57,689 bases of DNA, taken from the NCBI GenBank assembly GCA_016283755.1, contig JAEENO010000028.1, forward strand, positions 1 to 57,689. The letters run 5' to 3'. Under the pieces are notes generated by a model, which was not told the origin of the DNA, did no database searches, and saw only the letters and a program-made list of their open reading frames with translations. Positions 18,945 through 27,749 of this stretch are shown here, one piece after another (position 1 is the stretch's first letter; every line of letters begins with the position of its first letter). Source of the stretch: Lachnospiraceae bacterium. GTDB lineage: Bacteria > Bacillota > Clostridia > Lachnospirales > Lachnospiraceae. The position numbers and the translations under genes were made by a program.

Positions 18945-18973
18945 ATTGTAAATAATTAACCAATTTCCGTCAA
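18945..18973 (-). promoter_or_regulatory. Promoter of the opp operon
   Basis: Minus strand -35 TTGACG (18968-18973), 17 bp spacer, -10 TACAAT (18945-18950). Transcription should start near 18938. Three alternating TTGAA/TTCAA half-sites lie just upstream (18989-19024). Confidence 0.7.
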
Positions 18974-19070
18974 GTGAAAACAATGAAAGTTGAATTTCTT
19001 TCAACATAATGTTCTTCTGTTGAAATATTCTTTTTAGTTTGTTCATATTTCATTCAAAAGGTTCATTTTA

Positions 19071-20561
19071 TCATAACAATCTGAACATTCGACCTTTTCC
19101 TTCCTTTAGTCGCTCAGTATTGTTCTTGGCCTTCTTAAGATCGCGTTCAAAATCATCGATATCTGTAACCGTAAATTGTGAACCTCTCGCTGTTATAGGC
19201 ACATCCTCGACTTCGTATCCCGCAATTCTTCTGTCTATTCGTGCAAATACATCTTGCGCTTTTTTTTCATTAGAATCTGTAATAATAAGAAGTATTTCAT
19301 TTCCGCTCGTTCGAACAACAAGATCCATTGCTCCCGAATACTGTTGAAGAAGCCACGCAAGTCTTGACAATGCCTTATCTCCGATGTCAACGCCGTATGA
19401 TTCATTGATTCCCGACAGGTCGTTAACGGAATATATCGCGCAATGCAAAGGAAGCTTGCCGCTTGTACGCACTTCCTCTTTATACTTATTAAAGTAATTT
19501 CTCGTATATGTACCTGTTAAAAAGTCATGATCCGCGTTAAATTCGGCTAAAATCATCGCTTTTTTACTTTCGGTTACATCCTCGTAAAGGTACATCGTAC
19601 CTATCTTTCTGCCCTTCTTATCCTTAAGAAGATTGTAATGTACTTTGAAATAGTATATTGAATTATCTGAATTAATCGTTGCCTCAAGTTCCTGATCGTC
19701 TAACATCGGATTAATTGTAAGATATTTATTGTTTTTTAAGAATTCACTTTCCAAGCTCTCCGTATCTATATTAAAAAGTTCCCTCGCTCTTCTGTTAACA
19801 AAAACTGCTTCTCCCAAATGGTTAAAAAGCATCATCGGAGCATTCATCTCTTCGACAAATAATGCCTGCGCAGCGCTTTGAACGCCACCGCTTCTGTATC
19901 TATAGAGATAAAAATAGACAAAGCATGCCAATACAGGATAAGCAAGCATTGCATAATCTATCGGCGAATTATACATCCTAAGAATAGTGTCAACGATAAC
20001 AAATATTGTAAGCCAGATGGCGATTGTAAGATACTTCCATCTGTATACCTTTGCAACCTTGAAAGAATATATATAAAGATTCGCAATTGCCGCCAAAAGA
20101 AACACCACGCATACTATGAAGTGAATGTATAGGGCATAACTTTTCTCACACAATAAGAAATGCTCGCCGCTTACTTCATACTCAATGAAGGCGTTTTTTA
20201 TATTGACCATATAATGGGAGACAAAAAGGACACTGTCCAGCACAAGCATAACCGATACTCCGACCATGCTTCTTGTCTTAACCATCTTCTGCCCCGTATA
20301 ATAAAGAACAAAAATATTAAGAAAACTTAAAACCCAGATAATGCTCACATACGTAGCGATAAGTCCTATTCGCATAAGATAGAAATCATCAGACGCAAGA
20401 TATAAGACATATCCGATCATTGCCACAGATACAGACGCAAATATGGCAGATACCGCCTTAGCCTGCTTCGTATCGCGCCCCAGGCTTCTGAAAAAAAGCA
20501 TCGCCACTACTGTCGCAAGTGTTAAATATATTCCGGCGCAAACCTCTTTACCTACTAACAT
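19071..20561 (-). CDS. 7TM-PAS-GGDEF protein with altered GGDEF motif
   Basis: A 496-residue membrane sensor. About seven hydrophobic segments fill residues 1-225, as in 7TM histidine-kinase-type sensors, followed by a PAS domain (about 235-335; FNHLGEAVFVNRRARELF) and a GGDEF fold (about 340-496) with DHDFLTGTYTRNYF and NESYGVDIGDKALSRLA. The signature loop reads SGNEI rather than GG(D/E)EF: the first glycine and the acidic third residue are lost, but the second glycine and the following glutamate remain. Cyclase activity is therefore doubtful; it may act as a c-di-GMP/GTP sensor or be inactive. It is third in an operon after a hybrid kinase and a response regulator. Confidence 0.85.
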   Translation of the reverse strand: MLVGKEVCAGIYLTLATVVAMLFFRSLGRDTKQAKAVSAIFASVSVAMIGYVLYLASDDFYLMRIGLIATYVSIIWVLSFLNIFVLYYTGQKMVKTRSMVGVSVMLVLDSVLFVSHYMVNIKNAFIEYEVSGEHFLLCEKSYALYIHFIVCVVFLLAAIANLYIYSFKVAKVYRWKYLTIAIWLTIFVIVDTILRMYNSPIDYAMLAYPVLACFVYFYLYRYRSGGVQSAAQALFVEEMNAPMMLFNHLGEAVFVNRRARELFNIDTESLESEFLKNNKYLTINPMLDDQELEATINSDNSIYYFKVHYNLLKDKKGRKIGTMYLYEDVTESKKAMILAEFNADHDFLTGTYTRNYFNKYKEEVRTSGKLPLHCAIYSVNDLSGINESYGVDIGDKALSRLAWLLQQYSGAMDLVVRTSGNEILLIITDSNEKKAQDVFARIDRRIAGYEVEDVPITARGSQFTVTDIDDFERDLKKAKNNTERLKEGKGRMFRLL

Positions 20562-20594
20562 AATTCCCTTACCTCATTAAAACATCGCAAAAAA

Positions 20595-21545
20595 CTAGAA
20601 TAATCTGTTAAAATGATAACCCGTACCATTATCCACATCCTCTTTTGACGGTGACATAACTTCCTTGATGCCGTTACTGCTGGGTCTCTTCAGCTTATCA
20701 AGAAGGTCTCTTATCAGCCTTTCAGCCTCTTCATCATCAAACTCATCAAGATGCGTTTTAACTTTAAACAATTCATTTGCTATATCTTCAGGCAGGTCAT
20801 GCTTCTGAATATCTATAATTTTAACCGACGCTTCCTTAATCTTGAAATTAACGAGATCGTCAAGAATATAGAGAAGTCTCGCATTGATTTCACCCGCACT
20901 TATAGGCGCAGCTACGACTCTTCCCGCCGCAGATGAATTAGACTTTTCAAGAAGTCTTATTACTCTGTCCATCATATTGGCTGCAGGTTCACTCATACCC
21001 TTTTCAAGTTTCATCTTGGCATTCTTAATACGGCCGGACACTTCGATATCTATCTGATATCCGAGCACCTCGTCCATCTTATATACGGCACCCTTATCGC
21101 GTCCGTTGTTAATATCGCTCAATATCTCCTTAAGACGGAATATAAGCTCATCTTCCTCCATAGGAAGTTTTCCGAGTCGCTTAAATACACGCTCGATACG
21201 CTTCTGAAGGTCGTCAGGTTCAAACGGCTTAGTGATATAATCCATTATACCAAGCTTGCTTCCTTCAAGTACTGTATTTTTATCCGTCCTTGATGTAAGG
21301 AATATAACCGGAACCGTAGTTCCGTTAGGCTGCGTTCTTATCTCACGCAATGTATCGATACCGTCCATAATAGGCATCTGTACATCAAGAAGAATAAGAT
21401 CGACCTTATCTCTATATAGGTATTTAACTGCTCTTCGGCCGGAGATCATAGGCACAACCTCGTATTTCTCCATTAATGCCTGTTCTACGGTTGCAAGATT
21501 AACGGTGTTGTCATCCACAACCATTACTCTCATTTTCTCTAACAT
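20595..21545 (-). CDS. Response regulator with two copies of an unrecognised helical repeat
   Basis: A 316-residue product. A canonical receiver domain (1-123) has acidic D11/D12, phosphoacceptor D54 in LLLDVQMP, T84 in IFLTS, and K106 in YITKPF. There is no DNA-binding or known output domain. Instead residues about 134-200 and 220-286 are two related helical repeats, also found once at the end of the upstream kinase. The ATG at 21545 is preferred over a GTG 9 bases earlier because GAGG is 8 bases before it. It is the second gene of the signalling operon, 27 bases from the kinase. The output is unknown. Confidence 0.9.
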   Translation of the reverse strand: MLEKMRVMVVDDNTVNLATVEQALMEKYEVVPMISGRRAVKYLYRDKVDLILLDVQMPIMDGIDTLREIRTQPNGTTVPVIFLTSRTDKNTVLEGSKLGIMDYITKPFEPDDLQKRIERVFKRLGKLPMEEDELIFRLKEILSDINNGRDKGAVYKMDEVLGYQIDIEVSGRIKNAKMKLEKGMSEPAANMMDRVIRLLEKSNSSAAGRVVAAPISAGEINARLLYILDDLVNFKIKEASVKIIDIQKHDLPEDIANELFKVKTHLDEFDDEEAERLIRDLLDKLKRPSSNGIKEVMSPSKEDVDNGTGYHFNRLF

Positions 21546-21572
21546 ATAAACCACCTCGGCAAATTAGATTAG

Positions 21573-24299
21573 CTACAAATTCTTAATTAGATCTCTCAAA
21601 AGATCTTCTGCCGCATCATCATCATACAGTTTAAGTTTGCTCTTAATATTGTTAACGGCCGCTCTTCTGTCGCCGCCTATCTTGAATTTCAAAAGCTCAT
21701 TGACATGCGCCATAGCTTCTTTGGATTTAAAGTCTTCAAGGTCTTCAAGAATCTCATTAAGCTTATTCTTAAGGGTGAATTCATCATCCAGTGGCGGCAA
21801 TCCTTCTTCTTCCTTCTCGGCACTCATTATAAGTCCGTTCTTCATAAGCATGTTCTTAAGTTCTTCAAGTACTTCCTTATAATCCGAAGCAAGCTGTTCA
21901 TAATTTGCGATTACGAACGCTTCATCACCGTCTTTTGCCGCATATTCATGCGTCTTGGCTTCTTCCGAGAGCTTTTTAGCTCCTATATTGGCCGCTGCGG
22001 ACTTAAGTCCGTGAACCTCAATCTCATAGCTCCTAAGTTCACCCTCATCCGCATAATTCCTTATAACATCAACCTTATTAACACCATCTTCGTAGAAAAG
22101 CACCATAAGGTCAAGTACATTTTTAATACTGTCGGAATGAATCTTTAATGCACTTTCGATATCAATATTGTTCATCCTGTACTGTTCGATATCGCTTGTA
22201 CTCTTCGTGGTCTCTTCCTTTATGACTTCGCCTTCGACCAAATCCTCAAGCTTAACATATTTCCGTAAAAGTTCCCGAAGTTCATCTTTATCTATAGGCT
22301 TGGCCATGAAATCATCAAAGCCGTGCCCTATGAACATATCCGCAGCACCCTTTAATGCGTTCGCTGTAAGTGCCACGATAATCGGCTTTTTGCCGTTCTC
22401 TCCGCACTCGCTTCGAATAATCGCCGTTGCCTCCATTCCGTCCATCTCCGGCATCATATGATCCATAAATATGATGTCATACATTTTATTCTTAACCTTC
22501 TCGATTGCTTCCATACCGCTTAACGCTTCTTCCACATCAGCATTATAAACACCGAGTAAGCCCACCGCAACCTTAAGGTTAATCTTATTATCGTCAACAA
22601 TAAGTATCTTGGTATTAGGGCACGTGAACATCTTCTTTTCCGGTTCGCTGATATGTATAGTCTCTTTATTCGGAGCATTATTAACAATCTTCTGAGGTAT
22701 TATTACCGTAAAAGTGCTTCCCTCACCAAGCTTCGACTCCATATCTATGAAACCATCCATAAGTTCGGTAAGATCCTTACTTATCGCAAGTCCATATCCC
22801 TTACCGCCCTCAATATCCACGCTCTTCAAATCAAGATTACATATACTGTTAACTATCTCTTTTTGTCTTTCTTCACTGATACCGATACCGGTATCCTTAA
22901 CACGCATTATGAAGTTAATATCGTTTTCACCTATAACTTCATAATCAATATCGAGTTCAACATATCCCTTATTGGTAAACTTAACGGCATTGCTTAATAT
23001 GTTAACAGCAATCTGCTTAATCTTCTCGTAATCACCGAGAAGAGTTTTCGGTATATCTTTATTAAGATTAAATCTAAACTCAAGGTTATGCTCTTCAGCC
23101 ATGAACTTAACCATGGTACATAACTCCATGCATAACTTATCTAAGTCATACGGAGCTTCAAATACATCCATTTTTCCTGCTTCCGCTCTTGACTTATTAA
23201 TAATCTCCTCAATTATTTCCATCAAGGAAACAGCTATACGATCTGACAATTTCTTCGTCACCTCATTTTTCGTTACGCTTGCAGACTCCTTCTGCTTTAT
23301 AACTTTTTCAGCATATACCTTAATCTTTGTCACATCGATAATAACTATCGAATAGCCTCTTAATTGCTCATATGAATCCGTAATTGTACTTACATGTGAC
23401 TCAAAATATCTGTCATTAAATATAAATGAATTATTGCCAACCTGTGTGAAATTTGCAACCGCAAGTCCCGTTGCAAGCGTTACAGTATCGTCTTTTCCGA
23501 CAGAAGTAAGTTTTGGGAAAAGCGCTTTTGCCGCATCGTTATAGTACAAGACATGAAGTCCCTCATCTATCGTAATGACCGCATCATTCATCGACTCGAT
23601 TGCCTTAAGCTGTGCCATTCTTACCACATCAAATGACTTAAGCTTAACGAACATTAAGATTGCAACGCATACGCTTAACAATCCGACAACCGGCGCGAAA
23701 TCAAATCCTCCGTTAGGATTGGTAACATGAATGATCATTACCATAATAGGAAGGAATGATAAAACAAGTAATATAGCAAGTGCCTGTCTCTGATGTATCT
23801 CTTTTTCATCACCAATCTGTCTCGAGAGCTCTATAACAGAATGTACGAACGGAAGCAGAAGCGCCATTATATATACAATTATTCCCCAGTTATAGATAAT
23901 CTCCATGTGCGGCCATGGCTCCTGTATAAACTTCGCTTCTCTGTAGAAGAAATGAAAGTATCTGTCAGACCATACCAGCAATATGCTTGCGAACGAAAGC
24001 AGCAAACCTATATTTATGAAAAGCCTATTGATTCGGCGGTTGCAGTGAACCATTACAAAATAGCAATATGACAAAGAAAAAAACGATGCTGCCGCATACT
24101 CAAAAATCACGGCATTCATCGCGCCCTCATATGTAGTTGACCCAAGCTCAATAAACACTCCGATATTCTGCGCAGTGATCAAAAGAAGAGTCATTAACAT
24201 TATTTTATGCTCTCTTGATGCTTCAATTGTAAGAAGATAATATATCGCTGCGGCTGCAATGATAAGTCCTACCGCCTCAATAATCGAGTACACAACCAT
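21573..24299 (-). CDS. Hybrid sensor kinase (7TM-PAS-HATPase-REC-HPt) lacking the H-box helix
   Basis: A 908-residue membrane protein. About seven membrane segments lie in residues 1-215, PAS at about 225-325, then a shortened dimerisation region, HATPase_c (about 390-535), receiver (about 560-680, phosphoacceptor in IIFMDHMMPEMDG), HPt (about 720-815, histidine in EVHGLKSAAANIGA), and a C-terminal helical repeat (843-908) shared with the next gene. ATP-site motifs are intact (NILSNAVKFT, DTGIGI, GKGYGLAI). The usual SHEIRTP helix is absent: only the second helix (EEIINKSRAEAGKM) remains, so autophosphorylation by the normal route looks impossible. GAGGTG precedes the ATG, and a possible extended -10 (TGATAAAAT) lies at 24347-24355. 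Confidence 0.9.
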   Translation of the reverse strand: MVVYSIIEAVGLIIAAAAIYYLLTIEASREHKIMLMTLLLITAQNIGVFIELGSTTYEGAMNAVIFEYAAASFFSLSYCYFVMVHCNRRINRLFINIGLLLSFASILLVWSDRYFHFFYREAKFIQEPWPHMEIIYNWGIIVYIMALLLPFVHSVIELSRQIGDEKEIHQRQALAILLVLSFLPIMVMIIHVTNPNGGFDFAPVVGLLSVCVAILMFVKLKSFDVVRMAQLKAIESMNDAVITIDEGLHVLYYNDAAKALFPKLTSVGKDDTVTLATGLAVANFTQVGNNSFIFNDRYFESHVSTITDSYEQLRGYSIVIIDVTKIKVYAEKVIKQKESASVTKNEVTKKLSDRIAVSLMEIIEEIINKSRAEAGKMDVFEAPYDLDKLCMELCTMVKFMAEEHNLEFRFNLNKDIPKTLLGDYEKIKQIAVNILSNAVKFTNKGYVELDIDYEVIGENDINFIMRVKDTGIGISEERQKEIVNSICNLDLKSVDIEGGKGYGLAISKDLTELMDGFIDMESKLGEGSTFTVIIPQKIVNNAPNKETIHISEPEKKMFTCPNTKILIVDDNKINLKVAVGLLGVYNADVEEALSGMEAIEKVKNKMYDIIFMDHMMPEMDGMEATAIIRSECGENGKKPIIVALTANALKGAADMFIGHGFDDFMAKPIDKDELRELLRKYVKLEDLVEGEVIKEETTKSTSDIEQYRMNNIDIESALKIHSDSIKNVLDLMVLFYEDGVNKVDVIRNYADEGELRSYEIEVHGLKSAAANIGAKKLSEEAKTHEYAAKDGDEAFVIANYEQLASDYKEVLEELKNMLMKNGLIMSAEKEEEGLPPLDDEFTLKNKLNEILEDLEDFKSKEAMAHVNELLKFKIGGDRRAAVNNIKSKLKLYDDDAAEDLLRDLIKNL

Positions 24300-24431
24300 A
24301 TATTCACCTCATAAGCTTATAATTTAATTTATAAAATATCACTGTCATTTTATCATAAGCAATTTTTCAATAGAATAGACTCCACATATACTACACACTT
24401 AATTCTTTCTTTCTTCGCACCTTTAAATATC

Positions 24432-24460
24432 TTGAAAGAAATTCCTTATTCTAGTATAAT
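24432..24460 (+). promoter_or_regulatory. Promoter of the ECF S component gene
   Basis: TTGAAA (24432-24437), 17 bp spacer, TATAAT (24455-24460). The start of transcription near 24467 leaves only about 24 bases before the ATG, so no riboswitch fits. Confidence 0.8.
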
Positions 24461-24490
24461 GACACGTGGGATAATTAATTGAGGTGAAAT

Positions 24491-25048
24491 ATGGGTAAGA
24501 ACACAGACAAAAAAACAATGAAACTCGTTATGTCAGCGCTTTTTGCCGCACTTAACGTCATTGGAACGTTGATACATATTCCTGCCGGTCCGACGTTGGG
24601 ATATGTTCACTTAGGCGACGCCTTTGTAATTCTCTCCGGCATTCTTTTAGGACCAATGTATGGTGGAATAGCCGCAGGAATCGGTTCCGGAATTGCAGAT
24701 GTTATCAACGGATACGCAATTTATGTTCCGGGAACCATCGTAATAAAGTTCTTGGAAGCAATGATTGCCGGACTTATCTTCGCAAGATTCTACAACAAAG
24801 ACCATGCAAAAAAGTTCGACTCGCAGATTCTTACAGCGATTTCAGGTTGCGCAGGCGGAATTATAATGATCGTCTTCTACTTCTTGTACGAGATACTTAT
24901 TATTAACCTTGCCGAATCTGCTTCCGATATAAAAAGCGCACTTGTTGCAGCTGCAGCCGGTGTTCCTTATAACGTTGCGCAGGCATTGATTGCTATTGTA
25001 CTTGCGGTTATCGCTTATCCGATATTTAAAAGAATAGATTTCAAATAA
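24491..25048 (+). CDS. ECF transporter S component
   Basis: A 185-residue membrane protein with about five or six hydrophobic segments. MKLVMSALFAALNVIGT at the start, then LGYVHLGDAFVILSGILLGP and GGIAAGIGSGIADV, match substrate-binding (S) subunits of energy-coupling factor vitamin transporters. The alanine-rich first helix is the surface that docks on EcfT. No EcfA/EcfT genes are nearby, so it would share a common energising module. The vitamin substrate cannot be assigned. It is a single gene with its own promoter and terminator, divergent from the signalling operon. The ATG is preceded by GAGGTG. Confidence 0.85.
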   Translation: MGKNTDKKTMKLVMSALFAALNVIGTLIHIPAGPTLGYVHLGDAFVILSGILLGPMYGGIAAGIGSGIADVINGYAIYVPGTIVIKFLEAMIAGLIFARFYNKDHAKKFDSQILTAISGCAGGIIMIVFYFLYEILIINLAESASDIKSALVAAAAGVPYNVAQALIAIVLAVIAYPIFKRIDFK

Positions 25049-25064
25049 ACGTTTTTAATAATCA

Positions 25065-25091
25065 AAAAGGTCGCAGGATATGCGACCTTTT
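25065..25091. terminator. Bidirectional intrinsic terminator
   Basis: Perfect 11 bp stem AAAAGGTCGCA / TGCGACCTTTT with a 5-base loop, having A and T runs on both sides. It serves the convergent ECF S and DUF4097-like genes. Confidence 0.9.
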
Positions 25092-25115
25092 CCTATATCA
25101 TTATCTATCTAAGAA

Positions 25116-25835
25116 CTAATCAAGCTCATCATCTTCCTGCTTATCAACACTTGTCGCGGATATCTCAACGACACCTCCGTCGCTTGTCTTGATCCTGTAA
25201 CTTTTTGCAAGAAATGTCTTAATCGAAATCAATCCCTCTTTACAGATAACCACTGCTTCATCTGCGTTAAGAATATCAACATACATCGTTCCCGTTCCCA
25301 TCGAGAGTTCAACATATTCTAAATGAATCTCATCTACCGCAATCGATGTAATTCCTCCTATAGCTTTTAGCGTAAGCTCGGTAAGTTCTATGTTCTTCGG
25401 AAGCACTATCTCCACGTATGAACCGCTCGAACTTGTCGCATCCGACGGGCTCTCCTGTCTTATTACGATTAAAGAACCCACATTATTGACCGTTATATTC
25501 TCGTCGGATGAAGCTATATGTGTAAAAATACTTACTTCGGTCGCATTCTCATCGATCTTGATATTACATGTTGCATAATCAATCTCGATATCGAAATTCT
25601 TGACTTCATCAACTGCATAAGAATATGACATTTCCCCGAAATCTTCTTCCTCGTAGAAATCGGAAGGTGTCTCTTCTTCTACCGGTACCGGATCTGTCTC
25701 CGGCGTCACATCCTTACTCAAATTGCTTTTTACCTCAGGCTTATTAAGCCACATGGCAAAACCTATAAGAAGTGCGATACATACTATCGTAACCGACAAT
25801 ATCCACGCTTTGTCCTTATTAAGATTAAGCTTCAC
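25116..25835 (-). CDS. Membrane-anchored protein with DUF4097-like beta-repeat domain
   Basis: A 239-residue product. One N-terminal membrane segment (about 11-30) is followed by an acidic linker and a region of short hydrophobic beta strands (about 85-230) resembling DUF4097/adhesin-like parallel beta-helix proteins. The function is unknown. The start is GTG, with GGAGG 8 bases upstream, immediately after the nadE stop (TAAGTG), so it is translationally coupled to nadE. The C-terminus is strongly acidic (KQEDDELD). The family resemblance is judged by eye and only moderately sure. Confidence 0.6.
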   Translation of the reverse strand: MKLNLNKDKAWILSVTIVCIALLIGFAMWLNKPEVKSNLSKDVTPETDPVPVEEETPSDFYEEEDFGEMSYSYAVDEVKNFDIEIDYATCNIKIDENATEVSIFTHIASSDENITVNNVGSLIVIRQESPSDATSSSGSYVEIVLPKNIELTELTLKAIGGITSIAVDEIHLEYVELSMGTGTMYVDILNADEAVVICKEGLISIKTFLAKSYRIKTSDGGVVEISATSVDKQEDDELD

Positions 25836-27749
25836 TTATATATCCTCCAACTCATTTAACCATAATGATGCCGACGCATCGGAAGGCATTCTCAAATCTC
25901 CCCTCGGCGAAACCGCAACAGAACCTACCTTAGGTCCGTCCGGCAGGCATGAACGCTTAAACTGCTGGCCAAAGAATCTTCTGTAGAAGACCTTCATCCA
26001 CTTAAGTATAACCTCTTCGCTGTACTTTCCTTCAAACGCAATCTTCGCAAGTCTATATATCTTCTTAGGCATAAAGCCGTATCTTAAGACATAATACATA
26101 AAGAAATCATGTAATTCATACGGACCCACAAGTTCTTCCGTCTTCTGAGCAATCTTACCGTTCTCAGGCGGTAAAAGCTCAGGACTTACAGGTGTATCGA
26201 GAACATCAAGCAGCACCTTCGAAAGCTTCTTATCCGCAAGTTCATCCGCATAATATCTTACAAGATGTCTCACAAGAGTCTTCGGAATCGAGGTATTAAC
26301 CGCATACATCGACATATGATCTCCGTTATATGTGGCCCAGCCGAGCGCAAGTTCCGACATATCGCCCGTTCCTATAACCATTCCGAGATACTTATTGGAA
26401 AGATCCATAAGAATCTGAGTTCTCTCTCTTGCCTGACAGTTCTCATAAGTTACATCGTGAACTGCAGGGTCATGTCCTATATCTTTAAAGTGCTGATTAA
26501 CCGAATCCTTAATCGATATTTCAAGTAATGTCGCATCAAGTCCTCTTACAAGCGCAAGAGCATTCTCATAAGTTCTGTCCGTAGTTCCGAATCCCGGCAT
26601 TGTTACCGCAATAATGTCCTTATGCGGCTTCTTAATAAGATCAAAAGCCCTAACCGTAACAAGTAACGCAAGCGTAGAATCAAGTCCGCCGGATATACCT
26701 ATAACGGCAGTCTTTGAATTGGTATGCTCAAGTCTCTTCTTAAGACCGTTAGCCTGAATGTCGAATATCTCCTCACATCTGACCTTACGTTCCGTATCGG
26801 AAGAAGGGACAAACGGAGCAGGATCGATATATCTTGTAAGACTTGTCTCTTCGTCCTTAATCAGGAACTCGCGTACAGTATAGAAATCTTCCTTATCATT
26901 CTCATAAGTATTGATTCTTCTGCGCTCGGCCGTCATCTTGTCAACGTCTATCTCGCTTATGATAAGTCCCGTCGTAAACTGCTTGCTCTCTTTGAGAATC
27001 GTACCATTCTCGGCGATCAAATTATGGCCTGAATATACCACATCCATAGTGGATTCGCCCTCGCCCGCAGAAGCATACACATAACCTGCCATAAGGCGTG
27101 CCGACTGGTTCTTGATAAGTTCTCTTCTGTATGCGCTTTTACCGGTAATCGCATCCGATGCGGATAAGTTAACTATAAGTGTGGCGCCTGCCTTGGCTGC
27201 ATCTGTTGAAGGCGGGCACATAGTCCATAAGTCCTCGCAGATCTCCGCACCGATAACAAGCTTAGGCATATTGGTTGCCTTAAATATAAGCTTGGTTGTA
27301 AGCGGAATATCCTTATGACCTTCTACATCTATCCACATATCGTAATCTCTGCCGCTTACGAAGTGTCTTGCCTCATAGAACTCACCGTAGGTAGGAAGAT
27401 ACGTCTTCGGAATAAATCCTAAAATTTCGCCGCAGGAAACAGCACATGCCACGTTAAGAAGCGCGCCCTTAACATCGAGTGGAAGTCCCACGAAAAAGAT
27501 TCCGTCATACTTCTTGGATTCCTTGACTATATCGAGTAATCCGCGCCTTGCGGCTTCCAATAATCTCTCCTGTAGGAAAAGCTCTCCGCAGGAATATGCT
27601 GTTATACATAATTCAGGAAATACCGTAACCTTTACTCCCTTATCGGAAGCTTCCTTCATAAGCTTTTTAATACTTTTAACATTGTATTCGCAATCTGCAA
27701 CCTTAACGGAAGGTGTTGCGGCCGCTACCTTAATATAACCGTCTTTCAT
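25836..27749 (-). CDS. nadE: Glutamine-dependent NAD+ synthetase
   Basis: Makes NAD+ from deamido-NAD+, ATP and glutamine. The 637-residue protein has two domains. The N-terminal nitrilase-type glutaminase (about 1-290) has the triad glutamate in FPELCITAYS, lysine in PKTYLPTYGEF and cysteine in GAEICEDLW. The C-terminal synthetase (about 325-637) has the pyrophosphate loop ISGGLDSTLAL. The length fits the bacterial/eukaryotic two-domain type. The start overlaps the hslO stop by one base (TAATG), with AAAGGAG upstream. Confidence 0.96.
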   Translation of the reverse strand: MKDGYIKVAAATPSVKVADCEYNVKSIKKLMKEASDKGVKVTVFPELCITAYSCGELFLQERLLEAARRGLLDIVKESKKYDGIFFVGLPLDVKGALLNVACAVSCGEILGFIPKTYLPTYGEFYEARHFVSGRDYDMWIDVEGHKDIPLTTKLIFKATNMPKLVIGAEICEDLWTMCPPSTDAAKAGATLIVNLSASDAITGKSAYRRELIKNQSARLMAGYVYASAGEGESTMDVVYSGHNLIAENGTILKESKQFTTGLIISEIDVDKMTAERRRINTYENDKEDFYTVREFLIKDEETSLTRYIDPAPFVPSSDTERKVRCEEIFDIQANGLKKRLEHTNSKTAVIGISGGLDSTLALLVTVRAFDLIKKPHKDIIAVTMPGFGTTDRTYENALALVRGLDATLLEISIKDSVNQHFKDIGHDPAVHDVTYENCQARERTQILMDLSNKYLGMVIGTGDMSELALGWATYNGDHMSMYAVNTSIPKTLVRHLVRYYADELADKKLSKVLLDVLDTPVSPELLPPENGKIAQKTEELVGPYELHDFFMYYVLRYGFMPKKIYRLAKIAFEGKYSEEVILKWMKVFYRRFFGQQFKRSCLPDGPKVGSVAVSPRGDLRMPSDASASLWLNELEDI

